This document shows positions 54,781-62,522 of a stretch of DNA of 64,000 nt, in pieces. Each line of letters begins with the position of its first letter. The first letter of the stretch is position 1. Under the pieces are notes generated by a model. That model was given only the letters and a program-made list of their open reading frames with translations. It did no database searches and was not told the DNA's origin. The stretch comes from Rhodobacteraceae bacterium LMO-JJ12 (lineage in GTDB: Bacteria > Pseudomonadota > Alphaproteobacteria > Rhodobacterales > Rhodobacteraceae), in assembly GCA_021555075.1 (NCBI GenBank), contig JAKGBX010000001.1, positions 2,294,001 through 2,358,000 on the forward strand. Direction: 5' to 3'. Made by a program: the position numbers and the translations under genes.

Positions 54781-55212
54781 TTACCCAGGCGTCTTTTTGT
54801 TGGTTCGGGGCGTTGGGCGTAAGATTTCTCCAATGGCCGAGCCGGTCACCACAGCCAGAGCCACCGGAACCGCATAGAGCAGCAAGGCACCCGCCCATCC
54901 CAGTTCGGACATCGGCAGGAAGCCACGCTCGCTCCCAAGCCATGCATGCAGGGCGACCATCGCCAACAGGGCCAGTGGCCAAAGCAGCAGACGCAAGCCC
55001 GTGCGCGCCAGAAGTGCTGACAACAGAACCGGAACAAGCCAGATCAGGCCCCAGCCCATGGCCAGCATCGCCAGCCCGCCGCCGGTCACCAGCGCCGTGT
55101 AACGCGGATCGAAGGGAAAAAGACCTCCGCGCCATGTGGCGATGGCACCGGCCAGCGTCAGCAGGACCAACAGCATCAGAAGATGGAGCAACATTGTTTT
55201 TATTTTGCGCAT
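54781..55212 (-). CDS. Small four-TM membrane protein between the receptor and the ABC genes
   Basis: A 143-residue hydrophobic protein with four transmembrane stretches (LLMLLVLLTLAGAIATW; ALVTGGGLAMLAMGWGLIWLVPVLL; LLLWPLALLAMVALHAWLG; WAGALLLYAVPVALAVVTG) and a basic tail (RPTPRTNKKTPG). I do not recognise the family. It is in line with the receptor upstream and the ABC genes downstream, so it is likely part of the same uptake system. Confidence 0.75.
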   Translation of the reverse strand: MRKIKTMLLHLLMLLVLLTLAGAIATWRGGLFPFDPRYTALVTGGGLAMLAMGWGLIWLVPVLLSALLARTGLRLLLWPLALLAMVALHAWLGSERGFLPMSELGWAGALLLYAVPVALAVVTGSAIGEILRPTPRTNKKTPG

Positions 55213-55396
55213 GACTTTGCTCTGTCCCGGTTATCTGCCAGCCCCGTGGCCTAGCTGGCAGCGACCGGAACGGCCCCTGCCAGTGTCACGCGGAAGCATT
55301 TTACTGTTGAGTATTTCAATGCAAACTCCTCATCTTGTCGCTGCCCCGGCCAAGTGCGCCACCTGTTGCGCGGCTGGGTTATTAAGTCGTCTCGGC

Positions 55397-57388
55397 TCAG
55401 AACCGCATCGTGGCCTTGATCCACACACTGCGGCCCGGAGCCATCGGGTTGAACAGGGACGGGTCGCTGATGTCGGAACGCTCGATCAGCGGCACATAGT
55501 CTCTGTCGAGGACGTTATCGACGCCGAAACTGACCGCCAGATTGGGCTTGGGATTCCAGGTGGCCTCAAGGTCGAGCACCGAATAGCCGCCAGAACCGTT
55601 GCCATCGACGCCCGATCCCGTGGCCATGGAACTGTCTAGCCGGTTTTGTTTGGCGACAAGGCGCAGCTTACTCTGCACCGACCACTGGTTTTTCGACCAA
55701 CCCAGCTTCAGCGCTGCCTCGGCCGCCGGTATCTGCCCGATCGGACGGTTGTCGGTCAGGTTCTTGCCATGGGTCAGCCACATGTCAGCCCCGGCCCATA
55801 AGCCGTTGTTGAAATCGTATTTCGCCGATGCTTCCAACCCAGTAATGAAGGCATCCACGTTGCGAAAGATGTTCGCACCATCAGAACGGGCAACACCGGC
55901 CTGCCCCCGCGCACGATCCCACAGGATGAAATCCCCGACATGATCGCCATAAACGCGCCCGGCCAGTGTCCAGGGACCAACCTTGCGACCTGCGCCCAGT
56001 TCGATCATCAGGTGCTTTTCAGGTTTCAATGTCGGATTGCCGATCCATGTATTGAAGACCGAAGGCGCAACCGGTGGCGTGAACGAGGTGAAATACCGCT
56101 CGAACGGGCTGGCGGTTCGGGTTTTGTATGACATCGCAGCAAAATACTGGCCCTTGCCTGGCCCCTGCATGTCCTGCTCATACCGCAAATATGCGCTCGG
56201 ATTGACCTCGCAGGCCGATCCGTCACCGGCATAGCCATAAGTCGCCATGAACATCTGGCGCGGGGTCGGTGTTGCTCCGCCGCCGGTGACAAGCCCGGTG
56301 CGGTCGATGCCGCCCAACGAGGCTTCCACGAAATCGAACCGAAGCCCGGCTTTGACCCGCCGATCCTGCGCCAGCGCCCAGACCCCGTCACCGGTGACTG
56401 ACACGGAGGAAACCTCGGCGTCAGCAAAGTTCGGTGATTGCGCCGCCAACGCGGGGCCCTGGTAGCGGGTGCCATCGCGTCGATCGAGTGCGTATTCCAA
56501 GCCAAGTGTCCATTGGAACGGCTTGCCGCCGCCTTCCAGCGCCAAACGCGCATTGGCGGTTTCGCGTTTCAAACGCACCTCGGTCGGCGGAGCGGCAACG
56601 GTGCGATAGGTGAAGTTGTCGTTGACCCGCGTAAATTCATTCCAATTGGCATTGAAGGTCAGCGCCCTGAGTCCGGGCCGGTCCAGAACCAGCTTGCCAG
56701 CCACTTCATAGCGGTCGAGGTCAAACTGCCGCGTATCGGCCGAGGCACCGGCATACCGGATTTCATCGCGGCGCATCTGCTTGATGTCAAAACTCAGAAA
56801 CGACCCGTTGTCGGCAAGGTATCCCGCCCCGATCCCATAGGTCAGCCGGTCGCTGGAATTGTCGACGATTGCGCCGCTCGGCGCGGTGTATGCCCCGACA
56901 TTCTCGCCATAGACCTGCCCGCGGAAAAACAACCGCTTGTGTCGCGAGGATACCGAAAGAAACGCTTCGCCCCGCCCGCAGGCGTCGTTGTAGCCTGCAC
57001 CGACCATGCCATGCGTGCCCTCCATCGGCACCGGCGGTGGAGACATGGCAAGCGGCACCAGAGTGCCTGCGGGACCACCGTACCACTGCAGGCACTCGGT
57101 CGTGTCATCGCGCTTGAGGTTGCGTCCATGGTCGCCACCCGCCGGGTCATAGATCGGCTGCGCCGCAGGCATCTTGCTGGCCATATTCTTAGCCATCTGC
57201 GCTTGCATCTTCTTCATTTTCATCTGCTTGCGCTGCTGCGGCGTCAAGGTCTGGGCCATCTTTGTCTCACCCGCGTCGGACTTCTTTTGCTCGGCCATCG
57301 CTGGCGTTGCCTGCATCAGGGCAAATGATGCAAGCCCGCTGACCAAGATGCCCTTCAGCGCGAATTTTCTCTTTGATGACACACTCAT
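55397..57388 (-). CDS. OprC/NosA-like TonB-dependent receptor barrel with no evident plug domain
   Basis: A 663-residue outer-membrane protein with a signal peptide (cleavage near Ala32). Residues 33-75 are Met- and Lys-rich, with seven Met in residues 44-73 (KQMKMKKMQAQMAKNMASKM). From about residue 120 the protein follows the copper receptor OprC/NosA barrel: RRDEIRYAGASADTRQFDLD, SAYLRYEQDM, NPTLKPEKHLMIELGAG, VGDFILWDRARGQ, IPAAEAALKLGW, FGVDNVLDRDYV and terminal MRF. The expected plug signatures (PGV, IRG, IDG, RGP-GG-VNI) are absent from residues 33-120. Cys99 and Cys137 may pair. An FNR-type site lies about 140 bp upstream. Confidence 0.8.
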   Translation of the reverse strand: MSVSSKRKFALKGILVSGLASFALMQATPAMAEQKKSDAGETKMAQTLTPQQRKQMKMKKMQAQMAKNMASKMPAAQPIYDPAGGDHGRNLKRDDTTECLQWYGGPAGTLVPLAMSPPPVPMEGTHGMVGAGYNDACGRGEAFLSVSSRHKRLFFRGQVYGENVGAYTAPSGAIVDNSSDRLTYGIGAGYLADNGSFLSFDIKQMRRDEIRYAGASADTRQFDLDRYEVAGKLVLDRPGLRALTFNANWNEFTRVNDNFTYRTVAAPPTEVRLKRETANARLALEGGGKPFQWTLGLEYALDRRDGTRYQGPALAAQSPNFADAEVSSVSVTGDGVWALAQDRRVKAGLRFDFVEASLGGIDRTGLVTGGGATPTPRQMFMATYGYAGDGSACEVNPSAYLRYEQDMQGPGKGQYFAAMSYKTRTASPFERYFTSFTPPVAPSVFNTWIGNPTLKPEKHLMIELGAGRKVGPWTLAGRVYGDHVGDFILWDRARGQAGVARSDGANIFRNVDAFITGLEASAKYDFNNGLWAGADMWLTHGKNLTDNRPIGQIPAAEAALKLGWSKNQWSVQSKLRLVAKQNRLDSSMATGSGVDGNGSGGYSVLDLEATWNPKPNLAVSFGVDNVLDRDYVPLIERSDISDPSLFNPMAPGRSVWIKATMRF

Positions 57389-57525
57389 TCAGGCTCTCCA
57401 TTTCCCTTTAGCCCGCTATCTTGGGGCTTATCTCTGTCTGAAGATCGGGGTGCCTGGCTGTGTGCGTCTTGCTGGGATTAAACCGAAACTGTTTGTCGTC
57501 GTATTCGGTTGGCTGAGCAAAAACT

Positions 57526-57539
57526 TTGATCTTGATCAA
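57526..57539 (-). promoter_or_regulatory. FNR/NnrR-type site upstream of the OprC-like operon
   Basis: TTGATCTTGATCAA, an exact match to TTGATNNNNATCAA, 138 bp before the receptor ATG. It is the second such site in the metal/haem island and suggests activation by an FNR/Nnr-type regulator at low oxygen or with nitric oxide. Confidence 0.8.
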
Positions 57540-57540
57540 A

Positions 57541-57563
57541 TTAGTCGGAATTATCCTGACTAA
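57541..57563. promoter_or_regulatory. 23-bp dyad next to the FNR-type site
   Basis: Arms TTAGTC (57541-57546) and GACTAA (57558-57563) with further pairing inside; 9 of 11 positions are symmetric about 57552. It abuts the FNR-type site, so a second regulator, perhaps metal-responsive, may act on the same promoter. Confidence 0.5.
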
Positions 57564-57716
57564 AACTGTAATAAATAGCAAATATGCATTACCTTGAAAT
57601 CGCCCCTAGTTAGCGATTTTGACTTGGGCGATTGCATTCGCATGATCGCAAACCTCACGCGCAGACCAAAAGGGCACGGTTTTTTCACCTTCCAGAAGGT
57701 GCAACAGGCCCAAAGC

Positions 57717-58811
57717 TCATCTTGATTTCACCGGCAACTGAAATGTGTGCCTCTGAATACCCAGTTTCCTGGGTGCTGCCGGAAAGCGACCCGCGTTGCG
57801 AACTGCGCCAACAGCCAGCTTATCGAGCTTGGCATTGCCCGAGGATTTTGCCAGTCGCACACCAAGCAGAGACCCGTTGCCCGAAACCGTGATTGTGACC
57901 AACGCCGTGCCACGTCCGACCCCACGTGGCGCGCGACGCGCAATTCGCGAGCGAATCTGGCTGCCCCATTGGGCCATCAGAGATTGTTTCTTCGACTTGG
58001 ACAACGTGGCCGTTTGCGATTTCCTATTGTTGCCCTTGGCGGCACCGCCACCGCTGCCTTTGGCGAGCCGTGCCTGCGAATTTTTGCTCGCTTGCGAAGA
58101 TCTATTGGCGGTAACAGGCTTGGTGGACTGGCTTTTGTTTTGGCTTTTGGAAACCGCGCGTTGCTTGGGTTTCGCGGCTGGCTTCGGCTTGGAAGCGACC
58201 TGCGCTTCCAGCTCGGCAGGCCGCAGTTGCGGGCGCACACTATGCGTGACCGCGCCTTTTTCCTGCGGAAGTCTCTCGGGACTGGTTCGCTCCAGGCTGG
58301 GCAAGGCCGGCGCCGAGGGTGCGGAAACCAGCGGTGGCGGCACAATGGCTGAGTGATCCGGCACAGCCATTTCGCCCGTCGACGGTTGCGACGGCGGTGT
58401 TGGTGGCGAAATGCTGGGTTGGGCCATCATCTGTGGCACCTGCGCCATCAGTTTCGGTGCCCTTTGCTGATAGTCGGGAACCGTAGGAGAATCCATCGAC
58501 GGCATGGCCTCGATGGTGGGGGCATCCATGCGCTGCACCTGCTCGACCTGTGGTTCGTGCAAAACCGGCGGTTCAGCAGCAGCCGTTTCAGGCGTATTCA
58601 TCACCACTTCGGTTTCCACAGACAGTTCGGGCACATTTTCCCAGCTTTCGACCATCTGCGCCACGCTTGCCGTAGACGCCTTGATCGACAACAGCGATTC
58701 TCCCTGCGCACCGGCCCCTTCCAGCCCTTCAATCTGGCGCGGTGACAAGACCGCGATATGCGCGGCAATGGCAACTGCGACGAAACCGGTGATCTCGAAA
58801 AAAACACGCAT
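57717..58811 (-). CDS. tonB: Energy transducer TonB
   Basis: A 364-residue protein with one N-terminal transmembrane helix (FEITGFVAVAIAAHIAVLSP). A long periplasmic spacer is rich in Pro, Gln and Lys/Ser. The C-terminal TonB domain (about residues 285-364) shows ALVTITVSGNGSLLGVRLAKSSGNAKLDKLAVGAVRNAGRFPAAP. It transmits proton-motive force from ExbBD to TonB-dependent receptors. It is the last gene of the hmu-exb run and sits directly upstream of the OprC-like operon. Confidence 0.92.
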   Translation of the reverse strand: MRVFFEITGFVAVAIAAHIAVLSPRQIEGLEGAGAQGESLLSIKASTASVAQMVESWENVPELSVETEVVMNTPETAAAEPPVLHEPQVEQVQRMDAPTIEAMPSMDSPTVPDYQQRAPKLMAQVPQMMAQPSISPPTPPSQPSTGEMAVPDHSAIVPPPLVSAPSAPALPSLERTSPERLPQEKGAVTHSVRPQLRPAELEAQVASKPKPAAKPKQRAVSKSQNKSQSTKPVTANRSSQASKNSQARLAKGSGGGAAKGNNRKSQTATLSKSKKQSLMAQWGSQIRSRIARRAPRGVGRGTALVTITVSGNGSLLGVRLAKSSGNAKLDKLAVGAVRNAGRFPAAPRKLGIQRHTFQLPVKSR

Positions 58812-58814
58812 TGC

Positions 58815-59198
58815 CTATCTCCGCATAGCCGACACAAGCTTGACCCGGTGCACCCCATAGGTTGCCAGTTTGGGTAGCAAGGCCGCGATCTGACCGGCTT
58901 CGACGTCCTTGTCAGCCCGGATCATCAATGCTTCGTTCTCACCGAATTCTCCGAGCCCTTCGAAAACGGCTTCGCCTCTCAAATCGCCATATGCCAACTC
59001 GCCTTCGGCCGAAACATAGAGGATGCGATCTCCATCCGCCGGGGCTTTGGCGCTCGACTCTGGCGGGTTGACCTCGAACGGTTCCGGCGGGGTGATCTGC
59101 GCAGTCATCAGGAAGAAAATCAAAAGCAGGAAGACCACATTGATCATCGGCACGACGCTTTCGCGTCTGGGGTGTTTTGCGGGGCGCGGCAGGTCCAT
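58815..59198 (-). CDS. exbD: ExbD biopolymer transport protein, second copy
   Basis: A 127-residue protein with an N-terminal cytosolic tail, one transmembrane helix (VVPMINVVFLLLIFFLMTAQI), and a periplasmic domain (LMIRADKDVEAGQIAALLPKLATYGV). The helix has Asn where many ExbD proteins have the protonatable Asp (MINVVFLLL versus MIDVVFLLL in its neighbour), so it may be a non-proton-carrying partner in a mixed ExbD pair. It lies 3 bp from both neighbouring genes. Confidence 0.9.
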   Translation of the reverse strand: MDLPRPAKHPRRESVVPMINVVFLLLIFFLMTAQITPPEPFEVNPPESSAKAPADGDRILYVSAEGELAYGDLRGEAVFEGLGEFGENEALMIRADKDVEAGQIAALLPKLATYGVHRVKLVSAMRR

Positions 59199-59201
59199 TG
59201 A

Positions 59202-59579
59202 CTACTCCACCAGAACCAGAGTTTCGTAACCGGCCTTTCCAAGAGCCTCCATCACCTCGACCACGCGCTGAAGATCGGCCTTGTCCCTGGCGCGCAGGAT
59301 GATGGCGTCGGTATGCGACAGCATCATTGCCCCCAGTTCCGGCAGCAGATCCTCCATCGCCTTGTCGACGCCATTCAGTTGCACACCGTCCGGCAGCACG
59401 TCGATCAACCGCGGGGGGCCCTGATAGGGTTTGTCCGAGGCCGCACTGATCGGAAGGTCGATGACCACGTCCTGACCAAAGCGCGAAGCCAGCATGAAGA
59501 ACACCAACAGCAGAAAGACCACGTCAATCATCGGTGTCAGGCTGGGCTTGCGCCGTGCGGTTGTGGGGCCAAGGTTCAT
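59202..59579 (-). CDS. exbD: ExbD biopolymer transport protein, first copy
   Basis: A 125-residue ExbD. The transmembrane helix TPMIDVVFLLLVFFMLASRF has the conserved proton-carrying Asp. The periplasmic domain ends LQRVVEVMEALGKAGYETLVLVE. It is followed directly by a paralogue in which that Asp is replaced by Asn. Confidence 0.93.
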   Translation of the reverse strand: MNLGPTTARRKPSLTPMIDVVFLLLVFFMLASRFGQDVVIDLPISAASDKPYQGPPRLIDVLPDGVQLNGVDKAMEDLLPELGAMMLSHTDAIILRARDKADLQRVVEVMEALGKAGYETLVLVE

Positions 59580-59595
59580 GGATATTCTCTCTGGC

Positions 59596-60276
59596 TTACT
59601 CGGCAGCCGCCGCCAAGTGGGCTGGCCTCTCTTTCGGCTTGCGCGTCAGCACGCGGGTGATGGCGTCTTCCATGTCGCCCTGCGCCCGGTCGGCCACGCT
59701 TTCAAACCAGGCCAGCGCGACACCCGCCGGGATTGCCACGGCCATGCCTGCAGCGGTGGTCAGAAGTGCTTCCCAGATCCCACCGGCAAGGGCGGCAGGA
59801 TCGGCGCGCGACCCGGCTTCCTGAAGGGTCTGGAACGCGGTGATCATGCCCAGAACGGTGCCAAGCAGGCCCAGAAGGGGCGCAATCGTTGCAATCAGAT
59901 CCAGCGCCCGCAATCCGGACCGCGCCCGCAGCAACTGGTTCTTGGCAACGCGCTGAATCTCCTCGCGCGCCTCGCTATCGGTGAACTCTGGGTTGGTGCG
60001 GGCGTCCATCGCAGTGCGCACCACCACGGCCCTGATCGAACCGCGCTTGGCGACGATATCGCGGGCCGCAGATATATCTCCGTCCTCCCATCTGCAAACA
60101 GCCTTCTCGGATTGTCGCCCGGCCCACGCCCCCATCAAGACAAGCCGCCAGACTTTCCACAGGATCAGCGCCAAGGTGAGCACAGACAACGCGGCAATCG
60201 CCCAGATCGCCGGGCCACCCTTAATCAGAAACTCCTGAACCTCGGTCCAGCGTGCAACAATATCCATCACTCTCAT
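59596..60276 (-). CDS. exbB: ExbB/TolQ-type proton channel protein
   Basis: A 226-residue protein with three transmembrane helices. The first is near residues 18-40; the other two are in DLIATIAPLLGLLGTVLGMITAF and GGIWEALLTTAAGMAVAIPAGVAL, the family's conserved pair. It forms the pentamer around ExbD that harvests proton-motive force for TonB. The start overlaps the end of the VOC gene by 4 bp. Confidence 0.93.
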   Translation of the reverse strand: MRVMDIVARWTEVQEFLIKGGPAIWAIAALSVLTLALILWKVWRLVLMGAWAGRQSEKAVCRWEDGDISAARDIVAKRGSIRAVVVRTAMDARTNPEFTDSEAREEIQRVAKNQLLRARSGLRALDLIATIAPLLGLLGTVLGMITAFQTLQEAGSRADPAALAGGIWEALLTTAAGMAVAIPAGVALAWFESVADRAQGDMEDAITRVLTRKPKERPAHLAAAAE

Positions 60277-60647
60277 TCCTCAGGAAAACTGTGCCCATCG
60301 GGCAATTCATCAGTGCTCATACCGAACTTGAGCAGGTTGCCGTGCGGGTCATGCAAATAGAATTCGGTCATGCCCCAGGCACGGCTGACGATCTTGGACA
60401 AACGCGGAGCACCACGAGCAGCCAGTGCCGCATGCACATCCAGAATACCGCCGCCACGAATGTAGCAACTGGTTTCAGAGCACACCTCGGGGCGAGTGGT
60501 CCGGGAATAGTGCAGCTCGATCCCGTAACCGCGCAAAATGGCATAGTCATTCCACTCTTCGACATCAAAACCCAGCGTTTGAGCATAGTCGCGCGTCGCC
60601 GCGATATCAGGAGACAGCAGGATCGGTATGGCCATCAGATCGCTCAT
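60273..60647 (-). CDS. VOC-superfamily protein between hmuV and exbB
   Basis: A 124-residue glyoxalase/bleomycin-resistance-fold protein: IPILLSPDIAATRDYAQTLGFDVEEW, then IELHYSR, and MTEFYLHDPHGNLLKFGM at the C-terminal strand, whose Asp/His and the earlier His are candidate metal or ligand residues. It is embedded without gaps in the haem operon: the ATG is 1 bp past the hmuV stop, and the end overlaps exbB. An in-frame ATG at 60674 would overlap hmuV. Bleomycin binding is a family label only; a tetrapyrrole- or metallophore-related role is inferred from position. Confidence 0.82.
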   Translation of the reverse strand: MSDLMAIPILLSPDIAATRDYAQTLGFDVEEWNDYAILRGYGIELHYSRTTRPEVCSETSCYIRGGGILDVHAALAARGAPRLSKIVSRAWGMTEFYLHDPHGNLLKFGMSTDELPDGHSFPEE

Positions 60648-60648
60648 G

Positions 60649-61437
60649 CTATTGCGCCGCCATTCGAGCCGCATGCGGCAGTATGTACGTGCCCTTGGAC
60701 GGGGCCGAATTGACCCGCACGTCGCAGCGATAGGCGCGGCTCAGCAGGTCATCGCGCAACACCAATTCCGGCGCGCCCTGGCAAAGGACATGGCCTTCGG
60801 CAATCAACGCCACGCTGTCTGCAAACATCGAGGTGAGGTTCAGATCATGCATCACCGCCACAACCCCGCCCCCGGCGTCGGCGTAATCGCGGGCGATCTG
60901 CATCACCTGAAGCTGGTGACCGATATCAAGTGCCGACACAGGTTCATCCAGAAACAGCCAACGCGGCTCACCATCTTCGAGCGCAGTCCAGACCTGGGCC
61001 AGAACACGGGCCAGTTGCACACGCTGTTGCTCGCCCCCCGACAGTTCCTGATAGAAGCGACCTTCAAACCCGTTCAGCCCCACCCGGTACAGCGCCTGAC
61101 CGATCAACCCATTCGTTTCCGCCGATCTGGCGCGGCTCAAACCAAGCCGCACCACCTCGACCACGGTGAAGGGGAAGGCAAGCGGCGTGGCTTGGGGCAG
61201 CACGGCGCGGATCGCCGCCAGGTTCCATGGTTTGGCCGTCGCGATATCGTGGCCATTCAGCGTAACCGTCCCACTGTAGTCGGACTCGCCGGTCAGGGCG
61301 CGCAGAAGTGTCGTCTTGCCCGACCCGTTCGGCCCGACAATAGCTGTCACCTCACCGGACTGCGCGGTGAGATTGACCGCGTGCAGGATCTCGCGCGCCC
61401 CATATGAGATGGTGATCTGTTCAGCGTTCAACTGCAT
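60649..61437 (-). CDS. hmuV: Haem ABC transporter ATP-binding protein HmuV
   Basis: A 262-residue ATPase of the FecE/HmuV class with Walker A GPNGSGKTT, signature LSGGEQQRVQLARVL, Walker B WLFLDEPVSALD and switch His AVMHDLNLT. The ATG at 61437 follows the hmuU stop by 2 bp; the longer frame upstream is a shadow of hmuU. It powers haem import across the inner membrane with HmuT and HmuU. Confidence 0.95.
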   Translation of the reverse strand: MQLNAEQITISYGAREILHAVNLTAQSGEVTAIVGPNGSGKTTLLRALTGESDYSGTVTLNGHDIATAKPWNLAAIRAVLPQATPLAFPFTVVEVVRLGLSRARSAETNGLIGQALYRVGLNGFEGRFYQELSGGEQQRVQLARVLAQVWTALEDGEPRWLFLDEPVSALDIGHQLQVMQIARDYADAGGGVVAVMHDLNLTSMFADSVALIAEGHVLCQGAPELVLRDDLLSRAYRCDVRVNSAPSKGTYILPHAARMAAQ

Positions 61438-61439
61438 GG

Positions 61440-62516
61440 TCACATGTCCAGAAGGCCGCGTTGCCGCAGCAGTATCCAAAGGAAGAACGGCCCGCCCAGC
61501 GTGGCGGTGACTATCCCGATCGGAAGCTCGGCCGGGGCGATGACAACCCGGCTGATCACATCGGCGCAAAGCAGAAGCGCCGCGCCCAACAGTGCCGAAT
61601 TCAACAACAGATACTTATGATCCGGCCCCACCATCAGGCGCAGAAGATGTGGCACAACAATGCCCACGAAACCGATCCCACCACTCACCGCGACCGCGGC
61701 ACCGGTCGCCCCTGCGACCATCAGGATCGCGGTGTTCTTCAGGCGCTGGACCGGGATCCCGATATGCGAAGCGGCCGCCTCGCCAAGCGCCAGACCGTTC
61801 AGCCCGCGCGCCAGAAAGGGCGAAACCGCCAGTGAAATCAGGATCAGCGGAGCCGCCGCGAGAACCTTGGTCCAGGTCGCCCCGCCGATCGAGCCCATGC
61901 TCCAGAAGGTCAAGGTTCTGAGTTCTGCATCATTGGCGATGTAAGTCAGCGCGCCCGAAAGCGCACCGGTCAACGCACCCAGCGCGATCCCCGCCAACAA
62001 CATTGTCGCCACCGACGTCTGCCCCCTGCGGGTCGAAATGCGATAAAGGATCATCGTCGAACACCAGGCCCCGACAAAGGCTGCCACAGGCACAAGATAA
62101 TATCCCAGCACAGCGGAAATCGCCGCCGGAAGCGAGGCGCCCAGCACGATGGCCGAAATCGCCCCCAACGCGGCACCGGCACTGACCCCGACCAGACCGG
62201 GGTCGGCCAGGGGATTGCGAAACAACCCCTGCATCACCGCCCCCGATACCGCGAGGGCTGCCCCGACCAACATTCCCATCACCGTGCGCGGCATCCGGAT
62301 CTCGTAAAGCACGATATGATCGCGCGGTGTCAGTTCATGTGTCGTTGTCAGGCTGCGCACCACATCCCAAATCGAAACATTGGTGGCCCCGACACCAAGG
62401 CTCAGCAACGCCGCGAAGAACAGCATCACCAAAAGAGCAATGGCCAGCGCCCGCGCCTTGTGGCTTCTGTCGCCGGGCAAAACCGCGCCGGCGATGTCTT
62501 GAGTCAGGGTGCTCAT
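61440..62516 (-). CDS. hmuU: Haem ABC transporter permease HmuU
   Basis: A 358-residue FecCD-family permease with about ten transmembrane helices. Signatures are YEIRMPRTVMGMLVGAALAVSGAVMQGLFRNPLADPGLVGVSAGAALGA, in separate pieces of the family consensus, and GGIGFVGIVVPHLLRLMVGPDHK near the C-terminus. It follows hmuT with a 6-bp gap. Confidence 0.95.
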   Translation of the reverse strand: MSTLTQDIAGAVLPGDRSHKARALAIALLVMLFFAALLSLGVGATNVSIWDVVRSLTTTHELTPRDHIVLYEIRMPRTVMGMLVGAALAVSGAVMQGLFRNPLADPGLVGVSAGAALGAISAIVLGASLPAAISAVLGYYLVPVAAFVGAWCSTMILYRISTRRGQTSVATMLLAGIALGALTGALSGALTYIANDAELRTLTFWSMGSIGGATWTKVLAAAPLILISLAVSPFLARGLNGLALGEAAASHIGIPVQRLKNTAILMVAGATGAAVAVSGGIGFVGIVVPHLLRLMVGPDHKYLLLNSALLGAALLLCADVISRVVIAPAELPIGIVTATLGGPFFLWILLRQRGLLDM

Positions 62517-62522
62517 GCCGCG

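Larger units (their letters stand above)
57389..57716. other. 328-bp regulatory gap between tonB and the OprC-like gene
   Basis: AT-rich centre (57520-57600) without a coding signal. It contains the FNR-type site, a 23-bp dyad, and an 8-bp inverted repeat AATCGCCC (57598-57605) / GGGCGATT (57626-57633) that may be the end of the tonB transcript. Confidence 0.6.

Noticed and set aside
55300-55330. TTGAGTATTTCAA as a third FNR-type site
   Set aside because: The half-sites are 5 bp apart instead of 6, so it does not fit the consensus spacing.
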